Origin: Natronomonas gomsonensis | GTDB taxonomy: Archaea; Halobacteriota; Halobacteria; Halobacteriales; Haloarculaceae | Length of the DNA stretch: 64,000 nucleotides | Direction: 5' to 3' | Assembly (NCBI RefSeq): GCF_013391635.1 | Contig: NZ_JACAWU010000001.1 | Span: forward strand, 868,001 to 932,000 | Shown here: piece after piece, positions 34,941 through 44,786 of the stretch | How positions within the stretch are numbered: position 1 is the first letter of the stretch | Layout: the number at the start of each line of letters is the position of its first letter | Position numbers and translations under genes: made by a program | The notes under the pieces: generated by a model | Databases searched by the model: none | Seen by the model: only the letters and a program-made list of their open reading frames with translations | Told to the model about the DNA's origin: nothing

Positions 34941-35993
34941 TCAGTCGTCACAGGGGGGTGCTGAGGACGGTGTCGATTTCGATTCGTGCTCCTGCGGCTG
35001 GAGGCGTCGTATCTCGCGACGAAGGGCAGTCCGCTCGACCACTGCGAAGCCCGCAACGACGACGAGAAAGCCGATGGCCGTCCAGCGCGACACCGTCGCA
35101 CCGAGTAACAGCCATCCAATTAGCGCTGCGAAGACGGGGACCACGTACGACACCAGATTCGTCCGAACCGGGCCAACCCGTTCGAGAAGGACAAACTGAA
35201 TCGCGTACGCGACCGCAGTCCCCGGAATCGCGATCAGGAGGAGACTCGCAACCGTCGACGGCCCGATGCCACCGACGCTGGCTGGTGACTCTCCGGCCGC
35301 GAGGCTGACCGCGTGGAGTGTGACCGCGCCAACAGCCATCGCCCACGCCGTCAGGGGGACGGTCTTCATCTGGAGGGAGAGTCGCTGGAGCAGGACGCTT
35401 CCGAGCGCGATCGCTACTGCAGCGCCCAAGACGAGGAGTTGGCCAACCGAACTCGCATCCGTGACAGCCGACGGCGACGGTTGAACGATAACGACGACGC
35501 CGCTTAGTGCGATTCCGATACCGAGCGCGCCGACTGGGGAAATCCGATCGCCGAGCAACCACCAGGCGAACACGGGCGCAAGCACCGGGCTCAGGCCGTA
35601 CATGACCGATGCCATCGCGGGCGTGGTGGTTCCCTGCCCCAGAAACAGCAGGCCGTTGTTCAGGACGACCAGAAACAGCCCTGCGACTCCGATACCGATG
35701 ATGTCCTCGAGCGTGTGCGGGAGCCACGATTCCTCGGGCAGCGTGAGCACGACGTAGGCCAACAGCACGACGGCAGCTATGTCGAAGCGGAGGCTGGCGA
35801 ACAGGACCGGCGGGAGTTCGCGAAGGCCGGTCTTGATAGCGACGAACCCACCGCCAAACAGGACGGCGAGCAGCAGAAACAAACTCGGGTCGCGATAGTG
35901 TGCCGGGAGCGTCGGCCGGGGCAAACGTGTCAGGTATGTGGAAACCGAGGTCAGTAGCACCACCCTCTCAATACTATGTATCTCATTACGCAC
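34941..35993 (-). CDS. DMT family transporter (two EamA domains)
   Basis: About 350 aa. Ten hydrophobic spans arranged as two EamA repeats, starting with FLLLAVLFGGGFVAIKTG, suit a drug/metabolite exporter (amino acids, amines or drugs); the substrate is unknown. The start is uncertain: the frame opens with a GTG at 35993, and further GTG codons at 35963 and 35960 would shorten the hydrophilic leader. Three GATC sites, rare elsewhere in this part of the window, and A/T-rich flanking sequence set it apart from its neighbours. Confidence 0.82.
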   Translation of the reverse strand: MRNEIHSIERVVLLTSVSTYLTRLPRPTLPAHYRDPSLFLLLAVLFGGGFVAIKTGLRELPPVLFASLRFDIAAVVLLAYVVLTLPEESWLPHTLEDIIGIGVAGLFLVVLNNGLLFLGQGTTTPAMASVMYGLSPVLAPVFAWWLLGDRISPVGALGIGIALSGVVVIVQPSPSAVTDASSVGQLLVLGAAVAIALGSVLLQRLSLQMKTVPLTAWAMAVGAVTLHAVSLAAGESPASVGGIGPSTVASLLLIAIPGTAVAYAIQFVLLERVGPVRTNLVSYVVPVFAALIGWLLLGATVSRWTAIGFLVVVAGFAVVERTALRREIRRLQPQEHESKSTPSSAPPCDD

Positions 35994-36086
35994 TCTAATG
36001 GCTGGAATGGGAAGAGGGCTACGAGATACACGGTATCGCGAGACGGAACATCACACCCCACAGAGAAGGCAGTCCGGTTAGGAATT

Positions 36087-36127
36087 GACAAACAAGGGAT
36101 TGTTTTTGACTCGCTAGTGACAAACAA
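36087..36127. repeat. Direct repeat GACAAACAA near the DMT gene
   Basis: GACAAACAA occurs at 36087-36095 and again at 36119-36127, starts 32 bp apart (about three helical turns). Part of the first copy pairs with a nearby TTGTTT (AAACAA-GGGA-TTGTTT). It lies 94-134 bp upstream of the DMT start on the minus strand, so it may be a regulator binding site; inference only. Confidence 0.4.
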
Positions 36128-36246
36128 CGTAGGAAGTCGCCGGCCGCGGTGACGACGGATGCCGAAAGCCCTCCCATTCTCGAGCCGGGGACTCGCTGTG
36201 GTTCTCGCTCGGCTCCACCTCACTGCGGTCCTTTGCGCCGCCCAGC

Positions 36247-37728
36247 TCAGAGGCCGAGCGGGTCGAGGTTCAACTCGGCGACCAGTTCGGCGGCGCGGTC
36301 GTACGGCGACTCCCGTTCGCCCTCTGTTTCGGGTCGAGTTCGCCCCGCCGCCGCGTACACGCGGTTGAGGAATGCCTCGCGGGCGAGGCGGTTCTCGAAG
36401 AGTCCGTGGAGGTAGGTTCCGAGAACGTCGCCTCGGGCGGCACCGTCGCCGTCGAAGGGGCGGTCAGCGTCGGCGGTGAGGCGGCTGTCGCCCATGTGTA
36501 TCTCGTAGCCGGAGACAGTGCCGGAGACGCCGGCCAGCGGTCCACAACCGTCGAGGTGGCGTTCGACCGCTTCGACGGTTTTCTCGGGCGAAAAGCGCGT
36601 CTCGACGGGCAGCAGGTCGGCACACTCGATGGTCGCCATCTCGCCGGTGGACTCCACGTCGGCGTCGAGGAGGCGTTCGCCGAGCAGTTGATAGCCGCCG
36701 CACAGTCCGACGACTGGCCCCTCGAAGGACCGGAGTTCCTCGTAGAGGCCGGCCTCGCGGGCGGCGACGGCGTCGTCGGCGGTGTTCTTCGTGCCGGTGA
36801 GGACGACGCTGTCGGCGTCGAGGGGAGCGTCGAGTGGCTGGAATCGGACGCGGACGCCGCGGACCCTCGCCAGCGGTTCCACGTCGGTGACGTTCGAGGC
36901 CCGCGGCAGCCGGGGGACGGCGACGGTGACCGTCCGGTCGTCGGGCGCGTCGTCATCGCCGACGACGGCCGTCTCGCCGTCTGCGGGGAGCGCGAGGCTG
37001 TCCTCCTCGGGCAGGCCGGGGTCGTCGTAGGGGAGGACGCCGACCACGGGGACGCCGGTGCGTTCTTCGAAGGATTTCAGTCCGGGTTCGAGAATCGAGC
37101 GGTCGCCGCGGAACTTCGTGATGACCGCGCCCGCGACGTGGTCGCAGACATCGTCGGGCAGCAGTTCGAGCGTACCGACGAGCGACGCGAAGACGCCGCC
37201 CCGTTCGATGTCGGCGACGAGCAGCACGTCGGCACCGGTGAACCGGGCGGTTTCGAGGTTCGCCAAATCGCGGTGATGGAGGTTGATTTCGGCGATGGAG
37301 CCGGCGCCTTCGGCGACGACGACTTCGTGGTCGGCGGCGAGGCGGGCGTGGGCCGCTTCGGCGGCCTCCCGTGCCGTCTCCCAGTGGCGTTCGTAGTATT
37401 CGCCCGCTGGGAAATGGCCGACCGCCTCGCCATCCACGACGAGCTGTGACTCGCCGCCGCCGCGTGGCTTCAGCAGGACGGGGTTGTGGTCGGTCGTCGC
37501 CGGCGTTCGGGCGGCCCGCGCCTGGACGTACTGTGAGACGCCGATTTCGCCGAAGCCACTCCCCGTCGATTTCGGGACCGCCCGCGCGTTGTTCGACATG
37601 TTCTGGGCCTTGAACGGGGCGACATCGACGCCGCGGTCACAGAGCAGTCGACAGAGGCCGGCGGCGACGGTCGACTTGCCGACGTGGCTGGCGGTGCCGG
37701 CGACGAGAACGGTGCGGGCGGAACTCAC
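36247..37728 (-). CDS. cobQ: Cobyric acid synthase
   Basis: 493 aa with GTG start. The N-terminal P-loop-like synthetase domain (GTASHVGKS, then [12 protein letters not shown]) is followed by a class I glutamine amidotransferase domain with the nucleophile region [11 protein letters not shown] and the active-site histidine in [10 protein letters not shown]. It amidates the b, d, e and g side chains of adenosylcobyrinic acid a,c-diamide in cobalamin biosynthesis. The corrinoid adenosyltransferase that precedes this step is encoded 22 kb away at 59608-60273. Confidence 0.93.
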   Translation of the reverse strand: MSSARTVLVAGTASHVGKSTVAAGLCRLLCDRGVDVAPFKAQNMSNNARAVPKSTGSGFGEIGVSQYVQARAARTPATTDHNPVLLKPRGGGESQLVVDGEAVGHFPAGEYYERHWETAREAAEAAHARLAADHEVVVAEGAGSIAEINLHHRDLANLETARFTGADVLLVADIERGGVFASLVGTLELLPDDVCDHVAGAVITKFRGDRSILEPGLKSFEERTGVPVVGVLPYDDPGLPEEDSLALPADGETAVVGDDDAPDDRTVTVAVPRLPRASNVTDVEPLARVRGVRVRFQPLDAPLDADSVVLTGTKNTADDAVAAREAGLYEELRSFEGPVVGLCGGYQLLGERLLDADVESTGEMATIECADLLPVETRFSPEKTVEAVERHLDGCGPLAGVSGTVSGYEIHMGDSRLTADADRPFDGDGAARGDVLGTYLHGLFENRLAREAFLNRVYAAAGRTRPETEGERESPYDRAAELVAELNLDPLGL

Positions 37729-37810
37729 GACTCACGTTGGTGGTGGCGTGGGCAAACCGTTTTCGCGTCGGCGGCTGGCGCGGCTATCGAAACCCCACAG
37801 AGGAGGAACG

Positions 37811-37817
37811 TTTATCA
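37811..37817 (+). promoter_or_regulatory. TATA element of acs copy 1
   Basis: TTTATCA, 25-31 bp upstream of the ATG at 37842. It supports a leaderless transcript for copy 1. The surrounding sequence is unrelated to the conserved block upstream of copies 2 and 3. Confidence 0.55.
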
Positions 37818-37841
37818 GAACGTCTCCCGGACACACGACCG

Positions 37842-39830
37842 ATGAACGACGGGGTCGACGTGGAACTGGAAGCGTGGCTCGAAAGCCGGGAGACGTTCGA
37901 GCCGCCAGAGGCGTTCGTCGAGCAGGCGAACGTCTCCGACCCCGCGATTTACGAGGAATTCGAAGAGAACTGGCCGGCGTGTTGGGAGCGTGCCGCCGAC
38001 TTACTCGAGTGGGACCGCCGCTGGGACGCGGTGTTGGACGAGGGCGATGCGCCGCGGTACCGCTGGTTCGTCGACGGGAAACTCAACGCCGCCTACAACT
38101 GCGTCGACCGCCACGTCGAGGCCGGCCGGAAGAACCGCGCCGCCATCCGGTGGGTGGGCAAACGCGGGGAGACGGAGACCTACACCTACGGCGACCTCAA
38201 GCGCGAGACCGAGGCCTTCGCCGCAGCGCTGCGGGAGTTGGGCGTCGGCGAAGACGACGTGGTGACGCTGTACCTGCCGATGATACCCGAACTGCCCGTG
38301 GCGATGTTGGCGTGTGCGCGTCTCGGTGCGCCACACTCCGTCGTCTTCGCCGGGTTCTCGCCCGACGCGCTGGCCACCCGGATGGACAACGCCGATTCGG
38401 GGTATCTGGTCACTTGCGACGGCTACTACCGCCGCGGTGACGCCCTGAACCACAAGGGGAAGGCGGACCGCGCGGTCCGTCGGCTGGACCACGACGTGGA
38501 GACGGTCATCGTCGACCGCCTCGGGGGCGGCCTGCCCCACTCGCTGGGGGAGAGCCAACACGACTACGACGAGCTGACCGAACGGCATCTGAACGCCGAG
38601 GTCGACCCGGTCGTCCGCGACAGCGAGGACGACCTCTTCGTGATGTACACCTCGGGAACGACGGGCGAACCGAAGGCCGTCCGACACACCACAGGGGGGT
38701 ATCTCTCCCACGTCGCGTGGACCTCGCATGCGGTGTTGGACCTCGAACCCGACGACACCCACTGGTGTTCGGCGGACATCGGCTGGATTACGGGGCACTC
38801 CTACATCGTCTACGGGCCGCTCGGGCTCGGCGCGACGACGATGATGTACGAGGGAACGCCGGACTACCCGGAGAAGGACCGCATCTGGGAGGTGGTCGAA
38901 CGCTACGACGTCGACACCTTCTACACTGCGCCGACGGCGGTTCGAGCGTTCATGAAGTGGGGTCCGGAACACCCCGAATCGCACGACCTCTCGTCGCTCC
39001 GCCTGCTGGGGACGGTCGGAGAGCCAATCAACCCGCGGGCCTGGAAGTGGTACTACAAACACATCGGCGACGAGTCCTGTCCGGTCGTGGACACCTGGTG
39101 GCAGGCCGAAACTGGCGGGATGATGGTGACGACCCTGCCCGGCGTCTCGACGATGAAGCCGGGGACGGCGGGGCCGCCGCTGCCCGGCATCGACGCCGAA
39201 GTCGTCGGTCACGACGGCGAGGCGGTCGCTCCCGGTGAGGCGGGGTATCTCGTCGTCGAGAAACCGTGGCCCGGAATGTTGCGCGGACTGGCCGGCGACG
39301 ACGACCGCTTCGTCGAGGAGTACTGGCAGGAGTACTCCACCCCCGACGCTGAGGAGTGGACCTACTCCGCCGGCGACGGCGCGAAGATCGACGAGGACGG
39401 CTACATCACGCTGTTGGGTCGCGTCGACGACGTCATCAGCGTCGGCGACCACCGCATCGGGACGATGGAACTGGAGTCGGCCATCGTCGGGTGCGAGGGC
39501 GTCGCGGAGGCCGCCATCGTCGGCGCGGCCGGAGAGGTCCTCGCCTACGTCAGCACCGAACAGGGCCACACCGGCGACGCCGCCCTGCGGTCGGCTGTCG
39601 TCTCGGGTATCGAGGCCGACATCGGCGAGGTGGCGGTTCCCGACCACATCGTGTTCACGCCGGAACTCCCGAAGACACGGTCGGGAAAAATCATGCGCCG
39701 ACTGCTGGAGGACATCGCCACCGGCGCGGAGTTGGGCGACATCAGCGCGCTCCGGAACCCCGAAATCGTCGGTGAACTCCGCGCCCGTCTCGCGGGCGAG
39801 ACGCGGTCGTACCTCGAACCGGAGGACTGA
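37842..39830 (+). CDS. acs: Acetate-CoA ligase (Acs), divergent copy 1
   Basis: 662 aa. It activates acetate to acetyl-CoA through an acetyl-adenylate. The A3-type loop MYTSGTTGEPKAV is at about residue 268, and DTWWQAETGG carries the Trp that limits substrate to short acids. The C-terminal lysine region TRSGKIMRRLL, with the catalytic and acetylatable Lys, is intact. The motif near the domain hinge reads DVISVGDHRIG where copies 2 and 3 have the canonical DVINVSGHRLG. The start is ATG 37842, with TATA 25-31 bp upstream. It is the first of three related genes, followed by a Bat-type regulator. Confidence 0.9.
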   Translation: MNDGVDVELEAWLESRETFEPPEAFVEQANVSDPAIYEEFEENWPACWERAADLLEWDRRWDAVLDEGDAPRYRWFVDGKLNAAYNCVDRHVEAGRKNRAAIRWVGKRGETETYTYGDLKRETEAFAAALRELGVGEDDVVTLYLPMIPELPVAMLACARLGAPHSVVFAGFSPDALATRMDNADSGYLVTCDGYYRRGDALNHKGKADRAVRRLDHDVETVIVDRLGGGLPHSLGESQHDYDELTERHLNAEVDPVVRDSEDDLFVMYTSGTTGEPKAVRHTTGGYLSHVAWTSHAVLDLEPDDTHWCSADIGWITGHSYIVYGPLGLGATTMMYEGTPDYPEKDRIWEVVERYDVDTFYTAPTAVRAFMKWGPEHPESHDLSSLRLLGTVGEPINPRAWKWYYKHIGDESCPVVDTWWQAETGGMMVTTLPGVSTMKPGTAGPPLPGIDAEVVGHDGEAVAPGEAGYLVVEKPWPGMLRGLAGDDDRFVEEYWQEYSTPDAEEWTYSAGDGAKIDEDGYITLLGRVDDVISVGDHRIGTMELESAIVGCEGVAEAAIVGAAGEVLAYVSTEQGHTGDAALRSAVVSGIEADIGEVAVPDHIVFTPELPKTRSGKIMRRLLEDIATGAELGDISALRNPEIVGELRARLAGETRSYLEPED

Positions 39831-39964
39831 CGTTTCGTCTATCATTTTGATTCCGAAATAGGCTGATTTCGTGATGTCTTCGATAGAACTGTAGTATACA
39901 GCTCTTAGAGAGCGGGTGACGGTTGAGACAGGTCCGTTTCGCGTTCCGCTTGATGTCCGAAAAA

Positions 39965-39972
39965 ACTAATAT
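39965..39972 (+). promoter_or_regulatory. TATA element of the Bat-type regulator
   Basis: ACTAATAT lies 25-32 bp before the ATG at 39997 in the A/T-rich end of the gap after acs copy 1. It suggests the regulator has its own promoter and is not read only from acs. Confidence 0.5.
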
Positions 39973-39996
39973 TTCGGAGCTCTTCAGTCTCGCGAA

Positions 39997-42513
39997 ATGG
40001 CGGTGGAACTGACCCGCGAGGACTACCGGCGACTTCGGGGCGCCGCGACGACGGCCAGAAAGCGACTGGTAGTTCGGTTGGTCGCCGAGGTCGGCGTCCG
40101 CCCCGCCGAGGTGGTTCGGATTCGGCCGGCCGATGTCGACCGCCGGCGCTTCGACGGACGGGTCCATCACTTCCTGTCGGTTCGAGAGGCCGACGGCGAT
40201 CCCGACCGACGAGCCTACCTCCCCGAAGATGTCGCTGGCGCCATCGACGAGTACGCCGCGACGACGGGCACCGACCCCGACGAACCGCTCGTCGACCTCT
40301 CGCCGCGGCGGGTCCAGATGCTCGTCGCCGAGGTGTCCGAAGCCGCCGCCGACCGCACCGGCGACGACCACCTAGCGGATGTCTCCAGCGGCGACCTCCG
40401 GCGGTACTTCGCCCGGCGACTGCTCACCGAGGAGGGCGTCGACCCTCGGGTCGTCCAGTCGGTCGGCGGGTGGGAGGGACTGGCGGCGCTGGACTCCTAC
40501 GTCGATTCGGTCGGCGACACGGCGGTCGCGGCGGCGTTCTCCGATGGCGACCGGTCGCCGTCCGAGGCGGCGTCACCGTTCCGGAACGCTGTCGGTGCGG
40601 CCGCACTCGAACTCGACGCTGACGGCCGAGTCGTGGAGTGTTCCGGCGCCGTCGACACCCTGCTTGACCGTCCCGCAGCGGCCGTCGCCGGCGATTCCTT
40701 CGCGACGCTGTTCACCGAGGCGGCCCGCGAGCGCGGGCGCCCGAGGGAACTCCTCTCCGATGCGGGGCGGGACGACGTCGCGGTCGCGGAGTGTTGGTTC
40801 GACTGCGGCGACGACACTGGGCGGCGACTCCCGACGCTCGTCTGTGTGCGGCGGGAGAACGGTGGCCTGTCGGGATTCTCCGTCGTTATTCGGTCGGCCG
40901 AGGCCGATCGGAGGTTGGCCGCCGGAGCGTTCCAGCGAGCGATCGAAACCGCCGGCCAGCCGATGTGTCTCGCCTCGGTGACCGGGGAGATCGAGTACGC
41001 CAACGCCGCCTTCGAGGAACTGACCGGGTACACCCAGGGGGAGGCCCTCGGCCGCACCGCCGACGAACTGCTCAGTTCGGGTGAGAACGCCGACGCCTTC
41101 TACGCGGAGTTACGCGAGACGGTGCTGGACGGCCAGCTGTGGCGCGGACAGTTGACAACCCGCCGGAAGAGCGGCGAACGGGTCCACGTCCGACAGACCA
41201 TCGCGCCCGTCACGGATGAGGACGGCGAGGTGTCGTTCGTCGTCGGCGTCTCGACGGACATCACCGAACGTATCCGTCGGGAGCGCGCGCTCGCGCGCCG
41301 GTGTGAGACGCTGGAGGGCCTCGAAGCCCTCGTCGCCGACATCAACGCCGCCGGCCGGGAACTCATCGACGCCTCGACGCGGGAGGAAATCGAGGCCGCC
41401 GTCTGCGAATCGCTGGCCGACAGCGACGCCTACGTCGGGGCGTGGGCGGGCGCGACCGACCCCGGTGACCCACGGATTCGTCCAACCGAGTGGGCCGGCC
41501 TCTCGGGGGAGGGCGGGGCCGTCACCGTCGAAACCGCCGCCATCGAGGAGGCGATGGACGGCGAGACGCCCCGCGTCGTCGGCGGGGAGTTCCCGGACGA
41601 CGTACTCGGACCGTTCGACCGGAGCGCCCTCGCGGACGTTCGCTCGGCCGGAATCGTCCCGCTGGCCTATGGGGAGACGACCTACGGCGTGCTGGTCGTC
41701 TTCACCGACCGGCCGACGGCGTTCGGCGACCGCGAGCGGACGCTTCTCGACGACCTCGGCGACCGCATCGGCCACGCCGTGACGGCCATCGAGCGCCGGA
41801 CGCTACTCCTGGCCGATACGGTCGTCGAGTTGGAGTTCGGCTGCACCGACGACGGTGCCTTCCTCGTCTCGGCGACCCGCGAACACGACTGTGCGTGTAC
41901 GCTCGAGGCCGTCGTCCCCGTCTCCGAGACCGCACTGCTGTTCTACGTGACGCTGACGGACGCGCCGCCGGACCCGTTCCTCGACGCCGCGATGGCCGCC
42001 GACGGCGTCGTCGACGCCCGCTACATCCGCGAGTACGACGACCGCTCGCTTTTGGAGTTCACCGTCGAGGGGAACTCCCCCGCACTCACGCTCACCGAAC
42101 GCGGCGCGACGATTCGCTCCGCGGTCGTCGAGTCGGGCGAGGCGACACTCAGTGCCGAAATCGCCCGCGAGACCGACGTTCGAAGCGTCGTCGAGGGGTT
42201 ACAAGCCGAGTTCCCCGAGACGGACCTCCGGGCGAAACAGGCCGTCGACCAACCCGTCGAGACCGTCGCGGAGTTCCAAGACTCGCTGGCGGAGAAACTC
42301 ACCGACAAACAGCGGGCAGCCCTGCGGGCGGCGTACTTCGCGGGCTATTTCGACTGGCCAAGGGGGTCGACCGCCGAGGAGGTCGCCGACTCGATGGGCG
42401 TCTCCTCGCCGACGCTGCACAATCACCTCCGGAAGGCGGAGCGGAAACTGCTGTCGTCGTTCTTCGAGCACACCCGCGACCACATCGGCGCCGAGGTCCC
42501 ACGCTCCGGTTGA
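39997..42513 (+). CDS. Bat-type HTH_10 regulator with recombinase-like N-terminus
   Basis: 838 aa. Residues 1-180 resemble the catalytic core of a tyrosine recombinase: Arg35 in GVRPAEV, Arg135 in DLRRYF, Trp159 in GGWEG and Tyr168 in DSYVD. The HxxR histidine position (132) is Gly, so catalysis is unlikely. PAS domains follow (ITGEIEYANAAFEELTGYTQG region), then a GAF-like region and the Bat/HTH_10 domain with LTDKQRAALRAAYFAGYF (from about residue 765). HTH_10 proteins are haloarchaeal transcription activators. Its place between two acs genes suggests it may control acetate metabolism; this is inference. Confidence 0.82.
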   Translation: MAVELTREDYRRLRGAATTARKRLVVRLVAEVGVRPAEVVRIRPADVDRRRFDGRVHHFLSVREADGDPDRRAYLPEDVAGAIDEYAATTGTDPDEPLVDLSPRRVQMLVAEVSEAAADRTGDDHLADVSSGDLRRYFARRLLTEEGVDPRVVQSVGGWEGLAALDSYVDSVGDTAVAAAFSDGDRSPSEAASPFRNAVGAAALELDADGRVVECSGAVDTLLDRPAAAVAGDSFATLFTEAARERGRPRELLSDAGRDDVAVAECWFDCGDDTGRRLPTLVCVRRENGGLSGFSVVIRSAEADRRLAAGAFQRAIETAGQPMCLASVTGEIEYANAAFEELTGYTQGEALGRTADELLSSGENADAFYAELRETVLDGQLWRGQLTTRRKSGERVHVRQTIAPVTDEDGEVSFVVGVSTDITERIRRERALARRCETLEGLEALVADINAAGRELIDASTREEIEAAVCESLADSDAYVGAWAGATDPGDPRIRPTEWAGLSGEGGAVTVETAAIEEAMDGETPRVVGGEFPDDVLGPFDRSALADVRSAGIVPLAYGETTYGVLVVFTDRPTAFGDRERTLLDDLGDRIGHAVTAIERRTLLLADTVVELEFGCTDDGAFLVSATREHDCACTLEAVVPVSETALLFYVTLTDAPPDPFLDAAMAADGVVDARYIREYDDRSLLEFTVEGNSPALTLTERGATIRSAVVESGEATLSAEIARETDVRSVVEGLQAEFPETDLRAKQAVDQPVETVAEFQDSLAEKLTDKQRAALRAAYFAGYFDWPRGSTAEEVADSMGVSSPTLHNHLRKAERKLLSSFFEHTRDHIGAEVPRSG

Positions 42514-42654
42514 ACCGTTCATCTCGGGGCGACCCTCGCCCGTCGTGACAACGAGATAATCAATATCTATTATTATTGATGATTCGGGTTGGAAGAATGG
42601 GTGTTCTCGGGGCGTCTGCGCGCCGAATCACACCGTGTATAGTGCCGCCATTTA

Positions 42655-42705
42655 GCATGCTTAGATTCCCCGCTTATTAGTACCGGAGATATTTCACCGG
42701 ACGGA
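42655..42705 (+). promoter_or_regulatory. Conserved promoter block of acs copy 2
   Basis: About 50 bp from GCATGCTTAG to the start codon is nearly identical to the block before acs copy 3. It contains CCCCGCTTATTAGTACCGG and ATTTCACCGGA. The A/T core TTATTAG (about 42674-42680) is 26-32 bp from the ATG. Two CCGG sites flank the A/T stretch. Upstream, the gap from 42514 holds an A/T inverted repeat (ATCAATA 42559-42565, TATTGAT 42574-42580) that may end the regulator transcript. Confidence 0.65.
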
Positions 42706-44679
42706 ATGTCCGAACCCGAGGAAACACAACTGGAGGCACGGCTTGCCGAACAGGAGGCCTTCGAGCCACCGGATTCCTTCGTCGAGCAGGCCAACGTCTC
42801 GGATCCCTCGATCTACGAGGAGTTCGAGGAGAACTGGCCGGCGTGCTGGGAGCGCGCCGCCGACTTACTCGATTGGGAGACGGAGTACGACGAGGTACTG
42901 GTCGACGACGACGAGCCGTTTTACGAGTGGTTCACCGGCGGCGAACTGAACGCGTCGTACAACTGCTTGGACCGCCATCTCGATTCCCGCGGCGACGAGC
43001 TCGCTATCCAGTGGGAAGGTGAGTTGGGCGAGACACGCGCGTACACCTACGAGGAACTCCACCGCGAAGTAAACGAGTTCGCGGCCGCACTCCGCGACCT
43101 CGGTGTCGAGGAGGACGACGTGGTGACGATGTACATGCCGATGATTCCGGAGTTGCCGGTGGCGATGCTGGCGTGTGCTCGCATCGGCGCACCGCACTCG
43201 GTGGTGTTCGCCGGGTTCTCGGCGGACGCCCTCGCCACGCGGATGAACTCCGCGGAGTCGGAGTATCTGGTGACGTGTGACGGCTACTATCGCCGCGGCG
43301 ACGGACTCGACCACCTCTCGAAAGCCAACGAAGGGCTGGGTGGCGTCGACCACGACACCACGACGGTGGTCGTCGACCGTCTCGGTGACGACCTCGACCA
43401 CGACCTCGACGACGATCAGGTCGATTACGACGAACTGGTCGCCGACCACGCCGGCGCCGAGGTCGCGCCGGTCACTCGCGACGCCGAGGACATGCTGTTC
43501 CTCATGTACACGTCGGGGACGACCGGCCAGCCGAAGGGGGTCAAACACACCACTGGTGGGTATCTCTCCTACGTCTCGTGGACGAGTCAGGCAGTCCTCG
43601 ACGTAAAACCGGAGGACACCTACTGGTGTGCAGCCGACATCGGCTGGATTACGGGCCACTCCTACATCGTCTACGGGCCGCTGGCGCTGGGGACGACCAG
43701 CGTCATGTACGAGGGGACGCCGGATTACCCCGACAAAGATCGGATGTGGGATATCGTCGAATCCTACGGTGTCAACCAACTGTACACGGCGCCGACGGCC
43801 ATCCGCGCGTTCATGAAGTGGGGCAGCGAGTACCCCGACCAGCACGACCTCTCCAGTTTGCGGCTGTTGGGGACGGTTGGGGAACCCATCAACCCGAAGG
43901 CCTGGAAGTGGTACTACAAGCACATCGGCGATGAGTCCTGTCCGGTCGTGGACACGTGGTGGCAGACCGAAACCGGCGGGATGATGATCACGACGTTACC
44001 CGGAATCGGGACGATGAAGCCGGGGACGGCGGGGCCGCCGCTGCCCGGCATCGACGCACAGGTCGTCGACGCCGAGGGCACCGAGGTCGAGCCCGGCGAG
44101 GCCGGCTACGTGACGGTCAACAAGCCGTGGCCCGGCATGCTGCGGACGCTGTACAAAAACGATGAACGGTTCCTCGAGGAGTACTGGCAGGAGTATTCGG
44201 ACGAAGGCGAAGACGAGTGGGTGTACTTCCCGGAGGACGGCGCGAAGATCGACGACGACGGCTACATCACCATTCTCGGGCGCGTCGACGACGTCATCAA
44301 CGTCTCCGGGCACCGACTGGGGACGATGGAGATCGAGTCAGCGGTTGTCGGCGTCGAGGGCGTCGCGGAGGCCGCCGCGGTCGGTGGCGACCACGAGATG
44401 AAAGGCGAGGCGGTGTACGCCTACGTCATCCTTGAGGACGGCTACGAGGAGGGCGAGGAGATGGAGCAGCGGATTATCGAAGGCGTCGAGGACGCCATCG
44501 GACCCATCGCCCGGCCCGAACAGGTCATCTTCACCCCCGAGTTGCCGAAGACTCGGTCCGGGAAAATCATGCGGCGGCTGCTGGTTGAAATCGCGAACGG
44601 TGAGGAACTGGGGAACACGAGCACGCTTCGGAACCCCGAGGTCGTCGAGGACATCGAGAAGAAGGTCCGGGGGGACTGA
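42706..44679 (+). CDS. acs: Acetate-CoA ligase (Acs), copy 2
   Basis: 657 aa. Same layout as copy 1 but with the canonical motifs: MYTSGTTGQPKGV (about residue 267), VDTWWQTETGG with the short-acid Trp, DVINVSGHRLGTME, and the terminal TRSGKIMRRLL with the catalytic Lys (about residue 619). It activates acetate for entry into central metabolism. By eye it is over 90% identical to copy 3 and clearly more distant from copy 1. Seven GATC sites occur in it, compared with one in copy 1. The start is set by the shared promoter block. Confidence 0.92.
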   Translation: MSEPEETQLEARLAEQEAFEPPDSFVEQANVSDPSIYEEFEENWPACWERAADLLDWETEYDEVLVDDDEPFYEWFTGGELNASYNCLDRHLDSRGDELAIQWEGELGETRAYTYEELHREVNEFAAALRDLGVEEDDVVTMYMPMIPELPVAMLACARIGAPHSVVFAGFSADALATRMNSAESEYLVTCDGYYRRGDGLDHLSKANEGLGGVDHDTTTVVVDRLGDDLDHDLDDDQVDYDELVADHAGAEVAPVTRDAEDMLFLMYTSGTTGQPKGVKHTTGGYLSYVSWTSQAVLDVKPEDTYWCAADIGWITGHSYIVYGPLALGTTSVMYEGTPDYPDKDRMWDIVESYGVNQLYTAPTAIRAFMKWGSEYPDQHDLSSLRLLGTVGEPINPKAWKWYYKHIGDESCPVVDTWWQTETGGMMITTLPGIGTMKPGTAGPPLPGIDAQVVDAEGTEVEPGEAGYVTVNKPWPGMLRTLYKNDERFLEEYWQEYSDEGEDEWVYFPEDGAKIDDDGYITILGRVDDVINVSGHRLGTMEIESAVVGVEGVAEAAAVGGDHEMKGEAVYAYVILEDGYEEGEEMEQRIIEGVEDAIGPIARPEQVIFTPELPKTRSGKIMRRLLVEIANGEELGNTSTLRNPEVVEDIEKKVRGD

Positions 44680-44786
44680 ACCGTGCTCGAAGACGACCGT
44701 CCGTCCAGTTCACGCACCTCCGAACCGGTTTCGGAGGTTTGCAGGTATCGACACGAACAAGTAACTTGGTAACAACGACCACGAAA

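Noticed and set aside
38001..39845. Long minus-strand frames in all three acs genes (also 42865-43923 and 54495-55553)
   Set aside because: They are conserved only because the acs genes are; composition and lack of motifs mark them as antisense shadows.
39997..40540. Integrase of a mobile element
   Set aside because: Although the fold resembles a tyrosine recombinase, the HxxR histidine position is Gly and the domain is fused to PAS and HTH_10 domains; it is a regulator.
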